Shown in pieces: positions 30,254-41,487 of a DNA stretch of 64,000 nucleotides. How positions within the stretch are numbered: position 1 is the first letter of the stretch; the number at the start of each line of letters is the position of its first letter. Source of the stretch: an uncultured Enterococcus sp. (GTDB lineage Bacteria > Bacillota > Bacilli > Lactobacillales > Enterococcaceae). The notes below the pieces were generated by a model. That model was not told the origin of the DNA, searched no databases, and saw only the letters and a list, made by a program, of their open reading frames with translations. The stretch spans positions 1 to 64,000 of the forward strand of contig NZ_CAJYIS010000011.1 of the NCBI RefSeq assembly GCF_913775425.1, written 5' to 3'. The translations under genes and the position numbers were made by a program.

Positions 30254-30384
30254 TTCGTCTTCAGGGGCAGGGTGAAATTCCCGACCGGTGGTAATAGTCC
30301 ACGAACTGCGATACACAACCGTGTGTTGTAGCCGATACGGTGTAATTCCGTTACCGACAGTACAGTCTGGATAAAGAAGATAGG
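30254..30384 (+). ncRNA. FMN riboswitch (RFN element)
   Basis: TCAGGGGCAGGGTGAAATTCCCGACCGGTGGTAATAGTCC ... CGGTGTAATTCCGTTACCGACAGTACAGTCTGGATAAAGAAGAT. Confidence 0.97.
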
Positions 30385-30415
30385 GCGTATTTGTTTTGTC
30401 TAAATTAATCAAAAC

Positions 30416-30456
30416 AAGTACCCTATTTTCGTATACGAAAATAGGGTACTTTTTCT
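30416..30456 (+). terminator. Terminator of FMN riboswitch expression platform
   Basis: Perfect palindrome AAGTACCCTATTTTCGTATACGAAAATAGGGTACTT + T-run. Confidence 0.92.
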
Positions 30457-30517
30457 TTTAGAAAAGATAAATAAGCTTCTGTGAAGATGTTTCCTAAACT
30501 ATTAGGAGGATATTTGA

Positions 30518-31129
30518 ATGAAGAACACGAAGGTACAAAAAATGGTGGCTATTTCACTATTTGCAGCAATGGGATTGGTTTTACAGTTTTTCGGATTTCC
30601 GGTGATTCCGGCATTTGGATTTATGAAAGTTGACTTTAGTGATATTCCGGTATTGCTGAGCATGTTTTTATATGGACCATTAGCAGGAATTTTAACAGCG
30701 TTGATCCGTTCAGCACTTCATCTTTTGATGACAGGGGCAGCCAATCCAACGAATATCGTTGGCGATGTAGCTAGCTTTATGGCAACATCAGCATTTGTAT
30801 TGCCGATGTATTATTTCTTCCAACATCGTAAACAATTAGTCTTTCACAAAGCGTTTGGTGTGATTACAGGGATCTTAGCGATGACGACATTTATGAGCTT
30901 AGCGAATTATTTTGTCATTACACCGATTTATCTATATTTCTTTAATGCAAGTGCGACTAGCTTTTTAGGGATGTCACTGGCAAAATACGTAGCGATTGGT
31001 GTGGTACCATTTAATTTGATCAAAGCCTCGCTCGTGAGTATCGTTTTCTTAGCCTTATATGCTAAATTATTGCCATGGTTATCTAAAAAACAAATCGGTA
31101 CGATCCATTATCGTCAATATTCAAAATAA
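30518..31129 (+). CDS. ribU: ECF transporter S component, riboflavin transporter
   Basis: KMVAISLFAAMGLVLQFFGFPVIPAF; downstream of FMN riboswitch. Confidence 0.93.
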   Translation: MKNTKVQKMVAISLFAAMGLVLQFFGFPVIPAFGFMKVDFSDIPVLLSMFLYGPLAGILTALIRSALHLLMTGAANPTNIVGDVASFMATSAFVLPMYYFFQHRKQLVFHKAFGVITGILAMTTFMSLANYFVITPIYLYFFNASATSFLGMSLAKYVAIGVVPFNLIKASLVSIVFLALYAKLLPWLSKKQIGTIHYRQYSK

Positions 31130-31168
31130 AAAATAGGCGGTTTGCGAAAAGCAAACCGCCTATTTTTT
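31128..31168. terminator. Terminator at ribU/ferredoxin convergent junction
   Basis: AAAAATAGGCGGTTTGC-GAAAA-GCAAACCGCCTATTTTT. Confidence 0.9.
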
Positions 31169-31178
31169 CGTATCCACA

Positions 31179-31394
31179 TTATTCGATTACAATTGCACGA
31201 ACCGGGCATTTTTGATAAGCTTTTAAGACAGATGTAGATTCGTCTGTGGGAATGAACTGCTTTTTTGCATGTGGTTCTTCTTTGAACAATACGATCCCTT
31301 CTTCATCATAATCAAAGACTTGTGGTGCATAGACAGCGCACAAGCCGCATGCAATACAACGTTCTGGGATCAGTGTACATGTCGTATGAGACAT
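31179..31394 (-). CDS. Ferredoxin
   Basis: CIACGLCAVYAPQVFDYDEEGI ... CPVRAI cluster ligands. Confidence 0.93.
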   Translation of the reverse strand: MSHTTCTLIPERCIACGLCAVYAPQVFDYDEEGIVLFKEEPHAKKQFIPTDESTSVLKAYQKCPVRAIVIE

Positions 31395-31423
31395 TTTTAT
31401 TCCTACTTTCTTGAGGTGATCAC

Positions 31424-32440
31424 TTGACTGAATTTATTTTAGCGTTATTACAAAAAAAGAACAAGTTAAAACTGACGACATTATATCAAGTACTGATTGG
31501 AAAGAAAACGTCCTCAGTATTAAGTTATGCATTTTTTATGGAGCTACTGCCTTATTTAGGTTGTTTGCCACACCTAACAGAAAAACAATACAAACAAGAA
31601 ATTGACGTATTAATCAAACAAAAGCAGTTAAGAATACAAGAAGGGGTGCTTTATTTAGAGGAACAAGGCACACTGTCTTTTCTTGAGACAGATGACTACC
31701 AACATATCAACTATTTTCGTTTTGGGCGAAAAGATGAGACCGCTTGGCGTTTGATTCAATATTTTATCCAACAGTTGACTCAAACAACCCCAATGCGAGA
31801 TTTGGAGATGACACCATATTACCTTCATATCATTGAGCGAGCACTTTTAAAAGAAAAGAATCAGAAAAGACACGTTTTTGACGAGTTGCATCTGTTGTTT
31901 TCACGATTGCCCACAGAACAAAGTAATTTACTGGTCGGCACGTTATCTGGTGGAACACTCGTTGGCGAAACCTTTTATCAATTATTTCCTGAGGTCAATA
32001 CGGTAAAAGGACAATTATATCGTGCAAGCGCGTGGCATTTTCTCTATCAAATGATTCTAACACATCCAAATTACATCCTTTATCAAATTGTAAAGCAACC
32101 TTTTTTTGAGACCTTGAATCAGAGTGTACTGACGACAAGAAAAATGTTTTTCACAACACCAACGATCGAATCGATTGCAAAAAAACGTGGACTAAAAGCG
32201 AGTACGATACGAGATCACTTGATCGAGTGGGCAATATTAGATGAACAGTTTCCCTTTGAGCATTTTGATTTCTCATTATTTGAACAGTCGTTTTTCACCA
32301 AAGAACATATATATTTAGTATCGTATAAAGAGGTACAAGAGCGCTTAGGAATTCCTGAGGTTGATTTTTTAACCTATCGCCTCTATCAAATTAAAAGAAA
32401 GCGTGAGACACTTGCAAAAATTAGAACAACGACTATATGA
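31424..32440 (+). CDS. YpbB-like helix-turn-helix protein upstream of recQ
   Basis: C-terminal HTH IESIAKKRGLKASTIRDHLIEWAIL; overlaps recQ. Confidence 0.75.
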   Translation: MTEFILALLQKKNKLKLTTLYQVLIGKKTSSVLSYAFFMELLPYLGCLPHLTEKQYKQEIDVLIKQKQLRIQEGVLYLEEQGTLSFLETDDYQHINYFRFGRKDETAWRLIQYFIQQLTQTTPMRDLEMTPYYLHIIERALLKEKNQKRHVFDELHLLFSRLPTEQSNLLVGTLSGGTLVGETFYQLFPEVNTVKGQLYRASAWHFLYQMILTHPNYILYQIVKQPFFETLNQSVLTTRKMFFTTPTIESIAKKRGLKASTIRDHLIEWAILDEQFPFEHFDFSLFEQSFFTKEHIYLVSYKEVQERLGIPEVDFLTYRLYQIKRKRETLAKIRTTTI

Positions 32441-33806
32441 CCATTTTGGGTTTTCGACCTTTCGTAAAGGACAAAAAGAAACGATTGCATCTTTGTTAAA
32501 TGGAAACGATACACTGACACAATTGCCTACAGGAACAGGAAAAAGTGTATGTTATCAATTAACGGGGTTATTATTAGAAGGAATCGTCATTATTGTCACA
32601 CCACTGATTTCCTTAATGGAGGATCAAGTTCAAAAATTACGCCAGCAAAAAATAGCGAATGTGACCTACTTAAACAGTCAATTGACGAAAGAAGAGCGTT
32701 ATTATATTTTAACGCACTTAGCAGAATACAAATTTTTATTTTTAAGTCCTGAAATGTTGCACCAAGCGCGATTGTTACAAGCTCTAAAGCAATTGCCAAT
32801 CGCATTATTTGTAGTAGATGAAGCGCATTGTATCTCACAATGGGGAATGGATTTTCGCCCCGAATATCGTCAATTGCAATCGATCAAAGTGACGCTAGGT
32901 CATCCACTTACACTAGCCTTGACAGCGAGTGCGACACCTGAAGTTCGCAATGAAATCATCGAGTTGCTTTTTCCTGAAAAATATCAAACGATCGTGTACT
33001 CCGTAGATCGCCCGAATATTCAACTGTTTGTACGCCAAACAGAAGACAAATTGACTACCTTAAAAGAGGTGCTCGCTTTAGGAGAAGGTGCGACAATCAT
33101 TTATTGTGCAACCCGTAAAAAAGTAGAAGAAGTCTATCAATACTTGAATGAATATTATGCTGTCGGATACTATCATGGTGGGTTGACTGCCAATGAACGC
33201 AGTAGTTTGCAACAGCAATTTCAAACGAATCAACTTCAAATATTAATTGCGACAAATGCATTTGGAATGGGGATCGATAAATCAGATATCCGCTTTGTGA
33301 TCCACTATGATCTACCCGATTCGATTGAAAATTATATCCAAGAAATCGGTCGGGCTGGTCGAGATGGTCAAGAAAGTTACGCAATGCTTTTGTACCAATC
33401 TTTTGATGAGAAAATCCATCATTTCTTTCAAGAAAAATTGCATGAAGAAATTGATCAGTTGCAGTGGTTATTAAAGCAAAAAGAGCCAGAAAGACTATTA
33501 CCCAAGCAAGAAACGTTGCAAACAAAATGGTTACGCGAAGCGAAAAAAAATCCTGAATTTGTACCCATGTTAATCAAATACCAAGAAGTCAAACAACAAA
33601 AGCTACTAAACATGCAAGCTTATATCAAAGAAGATGAGTGTTATCGACACGTTCTTCTAGCTTATTTTGGTGAAGACGGTTCAAACGTTCATCCTTGTTG
33701 TGCCCTAGATGGTGCAACATGGCCTACGACGCCACGCGCTCTTTTTGAAAAAACGGCACAATTACCATGGATGTCTCGCTTGGCTGAAATTTTTAAAGAA
33801 GATTAA
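32403..33806 (+). CDS. recQ: RecQ-family ATP-dependent DNA helicase (short, RecS/YpbC-like)
   Basis: FRKGQKETIASLLNGNDTLTQLPTGTGKSVCYQL, DEAHCISQWGMDFRPEY, QEIGRAGRDG; GTG start. Confidence 0.93.
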   Translation: MRHLQKLEQRLYDHFGFSTFRKGQKETIASLLNGNDTLTQLPTGTGKSVCYQLTGLLLEGIVIIVTPLISLMEDQVQKLRQQKIANVTYLNSQLTKEERYYILTHLAEYKFLFLSPEMLHQARLLQALKQLPIALFVVDEAHCISQWGMDFRPEYRQLQSIKVTLGHPLTLALTASATPEVRNEIIELLFPEKYQTIVYSVDRPNIQLFVRQTEDKLTTLKEVLALGEGATIIYCATRKKVEEVYQYLNEYYAVGYYHGGLTANERSSLQQQFQTNQLQILIATNAFGMGIDKSDIRFVIHYDLPDSIENYIQEIGRAGRDGQESYAMLLYQSFDEKIHHFFQEKLHEEIDQLQWLLKQKEPERLLPKQETLQTKWLREAKKNPEFVPMLIKYQEVKQQKLLNMQAYIKEDECYRHVLLAYFGEDGSNVHPCCALDGATWPTTPRALFEKTAQLPWMSRLAEIFKED

Positions 33807-33882
33807 CTTTTCAAAAATTTTCTGCATATTTGAAAATAGCTATGGTATAATGTTTCGAAGAGATTATCAGGAGGGACGAATT

Positions 33883-34455
33883 GTGAACAAACGAAGTAAC
33901 CGTTCAGATGAACAAAAAGAACCATGGGAACAACCAATTTACGAAGAAGAGACCCAAGAAAATGCATCACGATCCACACAATACAAACAAAAACGAGGCA
34001 ATACACTCTTTTTATCTATTGTACTTTTTCTTTTATTTTTATGTGTAGCGATTCCTACTGTTGTTGGAATTTGGGTTCATCAACAAAAAACGGAAGCTGC
34101 AAGTTTAGTGAGCAGTAGTAGTTCAGAAGTTGCAAAAGCCTCAAGTAGTACGACGAAAACGACTACAAGTACAACTGTTTCTGAAACATCAGAAACGGTT
34201 TCTTCTAGCGAAACGGTAGAAGAATCTCAACCAGAAGAAACCGTGCCTTCTTCTAGTGCAAGTAGTGAGGTAGTCGAAGAAACGACACCTTCTAGTTCTA
34301 CTGTTTCAGGAGAAACGATTGAAGTATTGTCTGGTGAAGGTCCAAACCAAATTGCTGCACGTGCAGGGATTAGTGTAGAGAAATTATTGCAATTAAATGG
34401 TATGACAATGGATAACTTCTTTTTTGCACCAGGACAACAAGTACGAATCAAATAA
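33883..34455 (+). CDS. Single-TM protein with Ser/Thr/Glu-rich linker and C-terminal LysM domain
   Basis: GTG start with AGGAGG SD; TM LFLSIVLFLLFLCVAIPTVVGIW; LysM-like GPNQIAARAGISVEKLLQLNGMTMDNFFFAPGQQVRI. Confidence 0.85.
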   Translation: MNKRSNRSDEQKEPWEQPIYEEETQENASRSTQYKQKRGNTLFLSIVLFLLFLCVAIPTVVGIWVHQQKTEAASLVSSSSSEVAKASSSTTKTTTSTTVSETSETVSSSETVEESQPEETVPSSSASSEVVEETTPSSSTVSGETIEVLSGEGPNQIAARAGISVEKLLQLNGMTMDNFFFAPGQQVRIK

Positions 34456-34478
34456 AAACCGCCTGAGCGGTTTTTTTT
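34456..34478 (+). terminator. Intrinsic terminator after LysM gene
   Basis: AAACCGC-CTGA-GCGGTTTTTTTT. Confidence 0.8.
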
Positions 34479-34516
34479 ATGGGGATTGAGTCTAAACGAT
34501 AAGGATTGGTAATAAC

Positions 34517-35185
34517 ATGAAAAGAATAAAAGTCGCAATCGACGGTCCAGCTTCGTCTGGAAAAAGTACTGTTGCGAAACGATTGGCGAAACAATTTGGC
34601 TTTATCTATACGGATACCGGAGCGATGTATCGGGCAGTGACTTATCTGGCTGTAACGCATAAAATTGCATTTTCAGATGCAGCAGGGTTAGTCGATTTAT
34701 TGCACCGCTATCCGATTACATTTAAACAAGTCGATAAGGAACAACAAGTCTTTGTTGGTACCGAAAATGTGACAGAAGCTATCCGACAGCCTGAAATCAC
34801 GAATAACGTTTCAGAAGTGGCGATGCATCAACTCGTTCGTGAGGAGCTGGTTAAACAACAGCAAGCTATCGCACAAAATGGTCAAGTGATTATGGATGGC
34901 CGTGATATCGGGACCGCTGTATTGCCTGATGCACAAGTTAAAATCTTTTTAGTCGCTAGTGTAACCGAACGGGCGCAAAGAAGATACCAAGAAAATCAAA
35001 CAAAAGGGATCTTGACGGACTTAGATACATTGACAAAAGAAATCAAACAACGAGATCATCTTGATTCGACAAGAGAAATTTCACCGTTAAAACAGGCTAA
35101 AGATGCGGTGTTAGTCGATACTACGGGTAAATCAATCGATGAAGTCGTCGAGATTATTGCCCACTATATTACACAAGCACAATAA
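34517..35185 (+). CDS. cmk: Cytidylate kinase
   Basis: [40 protein letters not shown]. Confidence 0.97.
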   Translation: MKRIKVAIDGPASSGKSTVAKRLAKQFGFIYTDTGAMYRAVTYLAVTHKIAFSDAAGLVDLLHRYPITFKQVDKEQQVFVGTENVTEAIRQPEITNNVSEVAMHQLVREELVKQQQAIAQNGQVIMDGRDIGTAVLPDAQVKIFLVASVTERAQRRYQENQTKGILTDLDTLTKEIKQRDHLDSTREISPLKQAKDAVLVDTTGKSIDEVVEIIAHYITQAQ

Positions 35186-35217
35186 CGATTCTTCTATTTT
35201 TAGAAGGATCTTTTTTT
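35186..35217 (+). terminator. Intrinsic terminator after cmk
   Basis: GATTCTTCTATTTTTAGAAGGATC + T7. Confidence 0.7.
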
Positions 35218-35307
35218 GGTACTTTAGACCTATGTGTTTTATCAAAAAATTTGGCATAATAGTCTTGTAAGCAAGAATGCTTATAAAAAAGTTTAGGAGG
35301 CATTTCC

Positions 35308-36828
35308 ATGAATGAAAGAAAACGAATTTTAGACTTGGTGAAAAAAGGTGTCCTTTCAACGGAAGAAGCCTTGGATTTATTAGAGGGCATTGCACAAGAT
35401 AAAGATGCTTCACAAATCGAAAAGGCAGCAGAACAAGTCAAAGCCAATAAAGCAGAGTCACAACCGTCAGATGAAGCCGATTTTATAGATGAAAAAAAAC
35501 AAGAACAAGATCTAGAAGCAATTTTAGATGAGTTAGCGAGTAAAACGACTCGTATCTCGGCCGATTTGGATCGAGTACAAGAACAAATCAATTTAGCCAC
35601 AAAAGAACGTCAGACAATCAAAGATACATTAACTGAATACTATACACACGAAGAATTAGAAGATGCTTCTTTAGAAGAAATTCAAGTACGTGAACGCTTG
35701 GAAAAAGAAGTCAAACAACTCGATCTAAAACTCGAAACGTTACATCAAGAACGTAGTGCGTTTGAAGAAGAGATGAAAGCGATCCGTCGTGATCAATGGA
35801 CGTATTCTAAGGAAAAAATGAGTCAAAAATTTGATATCCCTGAAGATTGGAAAGAACAAGCATCTGAAAAATTAACGACTGCGAGCGAAAAAGTTGTCGA
35901 ACACGGGACGAAATTGAGCAAAGCACTCTTTAGAACATTGCAAAATGTTTCTGATTCAATTAGTGAAAACGTTGAATGGAAAGATTTTCATATGAAAGTC
36001 CCTGGTGTGGCATCGACTAAATTTGATAAAGAATTTAGTTTTGAACCTACGGACGCTACGATCTTAGATGTCAAAATCGCAAATGGTACATTCCGTATCA
36101 AACGTTGGGATGAAGCGTTTGTTAAAGTAGATGCTAAAATTAAATTATATGGAAAATTCCATTCTGAAAATCCAGAAGCATTGTTTGCTGAAAGAAGCCA
36201 ACTTGAAGTGGATCACGAAACGATTCGCTTACATGTGCCAAATAAGCGCGTACGGGCTGATCTTACTGTCTATTTACCTATACGTGTATACGATCATGTG
36301 TCGATCAAGATGTTAAATGGCACGATCGAGGTAGAAGAGTTGGAAGCAAAAGACGTCTATATGAAGACGACAAATGGGGATATCGTTCTTCATCATATCG
36401 ATGCGACTATGCTGGAATTAGAAGGTGTCAATGGATCGATTGGAATCGAAGCAGGAACGATTCGCGATACCGTGATCGAAAACATTAACGGTGCGATCAT
36501 TTTGACTACAACTCCGGAAACAGCACTGGTATCTTTAGTCAATGGTGACGTTAAATTGACGTTTGAAGAAGAAACGTTACGCAAATTACAAGCTTCTTCT
36601 GTCAATGGGGATGTCAAAGTGGCGCTCTCACCTACTTTAGGACTGGCTGGTGTGGCGAAGACGAATATCGGGGCTGTCCAAAGTCGCTTGACCAATTATG
36701 AGATCATTCGTGAAAAACGCGAAAAAATGAATCAATTGTTAGAATTCGAACGAATTACAGAAAATATGGCACAAATCGATGTGTCCACCACCACAGGTAG
36801 TGTATACTTAAAAGATACACAAGCATAA
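35308..36828 (+). CDS. liaX: LiaX-like surface/stress protein with DUF4097 beta-strand repeats
   Basis: MNERKRILDLVKKGVLSTEEALDLLEGI; C-terminal beta-repeats (NGTIEVEELEAKDVYMKTTNGDIVLHHI); followed by PspC and holin-like genes. Confidence 0.85.
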   Translation: MNERKRILDLVKKGVLSTEEALDLLEGIAQDKDASQIEKAAEQVKANKAESQPSDEADFIDEKKQEQDLEAILDELASKTTRISADLDRVQEQINLATKERQTIKDTLTEYYTHEELEDASLEEIQVRERLEKEVKQLDLKLETLHQERSAFEEEMKAIRRDQWTYSKEKMSQKFDIPEDWKEQASEKLTTASEKVVEHGTKLSKALFRTLQNVSDSISENVEWKDFHMKVPGVASTKFDKEFSFEPTDATILDVKIANGTFRIKRWDEAFVKVDAKIKLYGKFHSENPEALFAERSQLEVDHETIRLHVPNKRVRADLTVYLPIRVYDHVSIKMLNGTIEVEELEAKDVYMKTTNGDIVLHHIDATMLELEGVNGSIGIEAGTIRDTVIENINGAIILTTTPETALVSLVNGDVKLTFEEETLRKLQASSVNGDVKVALSPTLGLAGVAKTNIGAVQSRLTNYEIIREKREKMNQLLEFERITENMAQIDVSTTTGSVYLKDTQA

Positions 36829-36859
36829 TCGAAAGTGAAAGAATAGAAAGGTGATCATT

Positions 36860-37171
36860 ATGAAAAAAAGATTAACAAAATCTTCAGACAATCGCGTAGT
36901 CTCTGGGGTATTAGGGGGGATTGCAGAATATTTTGGATTTGATCCAACCATTGTAAGGCTCATCTATGTCGTTCTTTCATTAATGTCGACGGGCTTTCCA
37001 GGGATCTTATTGTATATCGCGTTAGCCATTATTATGCCAAATGGTACTACGCGTCAAACACGCTATGGTCATGATAATCCATATTACCAAAATAACAATC
37101 GCTCTACCCGTAAAGAAGCGGAAAAAGTCGAGCCAGATCAAACAAATGATGAGGATTGGAGCGATTTCTAG
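36860..37171 (+). CDS. liaY: PspC-domain protein (LiaY-like)
   Basis: RLTKSSDNRVVSGVLGGIAEYFGFDPTIVRLIYVVL; ATG 36860. Confidence 0.88.
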   Translation: MKKRLTKSSDNRVVSGVLGGIAEYFGFDPTIVRLIYVVLSLMSTGFPGILLYIALAIIMPNGTTRQTRYGHDNPYYQNNNRSTRKEAEKVEPDQTNDEDWSDF

Positions 37172-37527
37172 TGAATTATGTGCAACGACTGATTATGAAT
37201 ATTTTAACGTTCATTTCGCTTTCGGTGTTGTTGCCTCAGATGGTTCATGTCCAAAGTTTGTTTACAGCGTTTCTTGCTAGTGTGATTTTGTCGGTCCTAA
37301 ATGCGTTTTTACGTCCGATCTTAGTTTTTCTCACGCTTCCTTTAACGTTTTTGACGCTCGGATTGTTTAGTTTTGTTGTCAATGCTGCGATTTTGCAAAT
37401 AACGTCTAGCTTAGTAGGTGTATCCAAATTTGGTTTTTCATCTTTTGGGGCAGCGTTATTGGTAGCTGTGATCATGTCGTTGATCAATATGATTGTAACG
37501 GAACATCGTTTACAAAAAATCGAGTAA
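37171..37527 (+). CDS. liaZ: Phage-holin-family/DUF membrane protein (LiaZ-like)
   Basis: VLNAFLRPILVFLTLPLTFLTLGLFSFVVNAAIL; GTG start overlaps previous stop (TAGTG). Confidence 0.83.
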   Translation: MNYVQRLIMNILTFISLSVLLPQMVHVQSLFTAFLASVILSVLNAFLRPILVFLTLPLTFLTLGLFSFVVNAAILQITSSLVGVSKFGFSSFGAALLVAVIMSLINMIVTEHRLQKIE

Positions 37528-37566
37528 AAACAGGTATATCGGTTCACGATATGCCTGTTTTTTTTT
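37526..37566 (+). terminator. Intrinsic terminator after liaZ
   Basis: AAACAGGTATATCG-GTTCA-CGATATGCCTGTTT + T-run. Confidence 0.85.
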
Positions 37567-37659
37567 ACGAAAAATGAAATATCCTAGATAGATGATAGGA
37601 ATTTCACACATACAATGATAAAATATAACAGTACTCAGCATAGAAAGAGAGGTCTAACT

Positions 37660-38595
37660 ATGACAGAATCAGTGAAGATTCGTGAATTAACTCAAGCACT
37701 AAATTTAGAAATCGTAACTGGAAATGAAGTGGCACTCGAAAAAGAAATTTTTACCGGGGATATTTCACGACCTGGCTTAGAATTGACGGGCTATTTTTCG
37801 TATTATTCCAACGATCGCTTGCAATTATTTGGCAATAAAGAAATTACGTTTGCTCAACGTATGATGCCAGAGGAGCGTTTAATGATTTTACGTCGCTTGT
37901 GTTCAGATGAAACACCGGGATTTATTATTTCAAGAGGTTTAGTGGTCCCAGATGAAATGATCCAAGCATGTGAAGAACATCAGATCCCGATTTTGCGTTC
38001 AAAGGTATCGACTTCAAGACTACTTGGTGAAATCTCAAGTTATCTAGAAGAACAGCTTGCAACCCGTACAAGCATCCATGGAGTATTAGTCGACGTGTAT
38101 GGTTTAGGCGTATTGATCCAAGGAGATAGCGGAATCGGAAAAAGTGAGACAGCATTAGAGCTGATCAAGCGAGGGCATCGATTGATTGCCGATGATCGAG
38201 TAGACGTCTTTAAGAAAGATGATTTGACGCTAGTCGGGGAACCTCCAAAAATTTTAGAGCATTTAATTGAAATTCGGGGGATTGGGATCATTGATGTGAT
38301 GAACTTATTTGGTGCCAGTGCCGTACGTGGTTCCATGCAAGTACAACTAGTCGTATATCTTGAAAATTGGGCGAAAGATAAACAATATGATCGCTTAGGA
38401 AGTGCGGATGAATCGATGGATATCAGCTCGGTTCAAATCCCGCAGATCAAAATCCCAGTTAAAACAGGACGAAATGTTGCGATCATCATTGAAGTGGCTG
38501 CGATGAACCATCGTGCACGTTCAATGGGATTTGATGCAACAAAATCATTTGAACAACGCTTGAGTCGTTTGATCGAAGAAAATTCAGCGGAATAA
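37660..38595 (+). CDS. hprK: HPr kinase/phosphorylase
   Basis: [43 protein letters not shown]; start 37660. Confidence 0.97.
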   Translation: MTESVKIRELTQALNLEIVTGNEVALEKEIFTGDISRPGLELTGYFSYYSNDRLQLFGNKEITFAQRMMPEERLMILRRLCSDETPGFIISRGLVVPDEMIQACEEHQIPILRSKVSTSRLLGEISSYLEEQLATRTSIHGVLVDVYGLGVLIQGDSGIGKSETALELIKRGHRLIADDRVDVFKKDDLTLVGEPPKILEHLIEIRGIGIIDVMNLFGASAVRGSMQVQLVVYLENWAKDKQYDRLGSADESMDISSVQIPQIKIPVKTGRNVAIIIEVAAMNHRARSMGFDATKSFEQRLSRLIEENSAE

Positions 38596-38608
38596 AGGAG
38601 CGTTATCA

Positions 38609-39442
38609 ATGGTAGGATATGTCAATCGTGTGGCATTTGAGTTATTTGGCTTGCCGATCTACTGGTATGCCGTGATTATTATTTCTGGTGTCGTGATTGC
38701 AATGGTGTTAAGTTCCAGAGAAGCAGAGCGTGTCGGGATGAAAGCAGATGATGTAACTGATTTTATGCTCGTTGGCTTACCGTTATCCTTTATTGGAGCA
38801 CGATTCTATTATATTTTATTTGATCTGCAACCTTATTTAGCAGATCCAATTCAAGTATTTAATATTCGTTCTGGTGGTTTGGCTATCTATGGAGGATTGA
38901 TTGTTGGGGCAATTTGGTTGTATTATTTTTGCTCACGTCATTTTATTTCGATGTGGACATTTTTAGATATCGCCGCACCAAGTGTAATGATCGCACAATC
39001 GATTGGACGATGGGGAAATTTTATGAACCATGAAGCCTTTGGTGGTGAGACGACACGTTCATTTTTAGAGTCGCTTCATTTACCACAATTCATTATTGAA
39101 AATATGAATATCGATGGCGCTTATCGCCAACCAACATTTTTATATGAATCCATGTGGACCTTTATTGGGTTCATCGTATTAGTAGGATTACGTCAAAAAA
39201 CGGGACTGTTGAAACAAGGTGAAGTCGCTTTAAGTTATGTCATTTGGTATAGCTTTGGTCGGATGTTTATCGAAGGGATGCGAACGGATAGTTTGTATTT
39301 ATTCGGGGATATTCGCGTGTCTCAGTTATTGTCGTTTATTTTACTGATCAGTGCCATTGGGGTATTTATTTGGCGCCGCCGACACAATCAACCATTAAAA
39401 TCATACGATCGTAGTCATTGGAAAAACCAATGGATCGTCTAA
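38609..39442 (+). CDS. lgt: Prolipoprotein diacylglyceryl transferase
   Basis: [34 protein letters not shown]. Confidence 0.97.
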   Translation: MVGYVNRVAFELFGLPIYWYAVIIISGVVIAMVLSSREAERVGMKADDVTDFMLVGLPLSFIGARFYYILFDLQPYLADPIQVFNIRSGGLAIYGGLIVGAIWLYYFCSRHFISMWTFLDIAAPSVMIAQSIGRWGNFMNHEAFGGETTRSFLESLHLPQFIIENMNIDGAYRQPTFLYESMWTFIGFIVLVGLRQKTGLLKQGEVALSYVIWYSFGRMFIEGMRTDSLYLFGDIRVSQLLSFILLISAIGVFIWRRRHNQPLKSYDRSHWKNQWIV

Positions 39443-39456
39443 AAGTGAGGAAAATT

Positions 39457-40482
39457 ATGAAACAACAACGGATTGCAGTTTTAGGTGCAGGATCTTGGGG
39501 AACCGCGCTTGCTCAAGTACTAGCCGAAAATGGCCATCAGGTCACGCTTTGGGGCAATAATGAAGCGCAGATCAATGAAATCAATCAACAACATACAAAC
39601 AAACGGTATTTGCCAGAATTAGTGTTGCCAACAAGCATCAAAGCAGAATACGATCTGGCACGAGCGATTGAGCAGACGGATGCGATTTTGTTTGTCGTAC
39701 CGACGAAAGCGATTCGTTCAGTCGCAAAAAACGTTGCTGCTTTATTAACCCATCAACCACAAATCATCCATGCTTCTAAAGGGTTGGAGCAAGTGACACA
39801 TACAAGAATCTCACAGATCTTAGAACAAGAGATTCCAACGAATAAACGTCAAGAGATCATTGTATTGTCTGGTCCTAGTCACGCTGAAGAAGTTTCACGC
39901 CGTGACATTACGACAATCACAGCAGCTTCTGTGAATGAAGCTGCTGCAACGTACGTTCAAGCGCTATTTATGAACGACTATTTTCGTATTTATACCAATC
40001 CAGATGTGATTGGCGTCGAAACTGGTGCAGCATTGAAAAATATTATCGCAATCGGTGCAGGTGCACTAGTAGGATTAGGTTTTGGTGATGATGCCAAAGC
40101 GGCGATCATGACACGTGGTTTAGCTGAAATCAGTCGTTTAGGTGTGGCGATGGGAGCAGATCCATTGACCTTTATCGGTCTAAGTGGTGTAGGTGATTTG
40201 ATTGTAACGTGCACGAGTGTTCACTCAAGAAACTGGCGCGCAGGGCACTTACTGGGTCAAGGACACTCGCTAGATGAAGTGTTAGACAACATGGGGATGG
40301 TAGTTGAAGGTGTTTCGACAACCAAAGCCGCAAAAGAGTTGGCAAGTGAACTAGGTGTTGAAATGCCAATCACTGAAACGATTTATGATGTATTGTATGA
40401 AGGAAAAGACATCCAAGTGGCGCTAAGAGAGATCATGTTGCGCGATGGCAAAATCGAAAATGAATTTTCTATTGAAGAATAA
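39457..40482 (+). CDS. gpsA: NAD(P)-dependent glycerol-3-phosphate dehydrogenase
   Basis: [34 protein letters not shown] 39457. Confidence 0.97.
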   Translation: MKQQRIAVLGAGSWGTALAQVLAENGHQVTLWGNNEAQINEINQQHTNKRYLPELVLPTSIKAEYDLARAIEQTDAILFVVPTKAIRSVAKNVAALLTHQPQIIHASKGLEQVTHTRISQILEQEIPTNKRQEIIVLSGPSHAEEVSRRDITTITAASVNEAAATYVQALFMNDYFRIYTNPDVIGVETGAALKNIIAIGAGALVGLGFGDDAKAAIMTRGLAEISRLGVAMGADPLTFIGLSGVGDLIVTCTSVHSRNWRAGHLLGQGHSLDEVLDNMGMVVEGVSTTKAAKELASELGVEMPITETIYDVLYEGKDIQVALREIMLRDGKIENEFSIEE

Positions 40483-40494
40483 AGGAGCAATCAC

Positions 40495-41418
40495 ATGAAA
40501 GTAAGAAAAGCAATTATTCCAGCAGCGGGTTTAGGCACACGTTTTTTACCTGCAACAAAGGCAATGGCCAAAGAAATGTTACCAATTGTCGATAAACCAA
40601 CGATTCAATTTATCGTAGAAGAAGCGTTAAAATCAGGAATCGAAGATATCTTGATCGTTACAGGAAAAGGGAAGCGTCCAATTGAAGACCATTTTGATGC
40701 AAATCTTGAATTAGAAATGAATCTAAAAGAAAAAGGCAAGTCAGAACTCTTAAAATTAGTGGAAGAAACAACCGAAGTCAATTTACACTTCATCCGTCAA
40801 TCTCATCCATTAGGATTAGGGCATGCTGTATTGCAAGCAAAAGCTTTTGTAGGCAATGAGCCCTTTGTCGTGATGTTAGGTGATGATTTGATGGAAGACG
40901 AGGTGCCACTAACGCAACAGTTGATCAATGATTATGAAGTCACACATGCCTCAACGATTGCTGTGATGAACGTTCCTCATGAAGAAACGGTCAAATATGG
41001 CATTATCAATCCAGGTGAACAAGTAGAACCAGGTCTATATAATGTTAAAAACTTTGTTGAAAAACCAAGTACTCCAGATGATGCTCCAAGTGATTTAGCG
41101 ATTATCGGACGTTACCTTTTAACACCAGAGATTTTCCAAGTTCTTGAAACTCAAAAACCTGGAGCTGGAAATGAAATCCAATTAACGGATGCGATCGATG
41201 AATTAAATCGGACACAGCGCGTATTTGCACGTGAATTCTTAGGGAAACGTTCGGATGTGGGTGACAAATTTGGATTTATGAAAACAAGTATCGAATATGG
41301 TCTAACGCATCCAGAAGTAAAAGAGAATCTGACTCAATTTATCATTGAATTGGGACAAGAATTAAGTGCAAAACAGCCAAAAATCAGTGAAACACCAGAA
41401 AATTCGGAAGAAGCATAG
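40495..41418 (+). CDS. galU: UTP-glucose-1-phosphate uridylyltransferase
   Basis: [40 protein letters not shown]. Confidence 0.97.
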   Translation: MKVRKAIIPAAGLGTRFLPATKAMAKEMLPIVDKPTIQFIVEEALKSGIEDILIVTGKGKRPIEDHFDANLELEMNLKEKGKSELLKLVEETTEVNLHFIRQSHPLGLGHAVLQAKAFVGNEPFVVMLGDDLMEDEVPLTQQLINDYEVTHASTIAVMNVPHEETVKYGIINPGEQVEPGLYNVKNFVEKPSTPDDAPSDLAIIGRYLLTPEIFQVLETQKPGAGNEIQLTDAIDELNRTQRVFAREFLGKRSDVGDKFGFMKTSIEYGLTHPEVKENLTQFIIELGQELSAKQPKISETPENSEEA

Positions 41419-41487
41419 TTTATATTTGTCGAAAAATCAGGGAAATGCTATGCTTGTTTTAAATAGTTTAAGGAAGGGAGTGTTGGT

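Noticed and set aside
33709-33882. N-terminal extension of the LysM protein ORF into recQ
   Set aside because: Overlaps the recQ 3' end; GTG at 33883 with AGGAGG is a convincing start.
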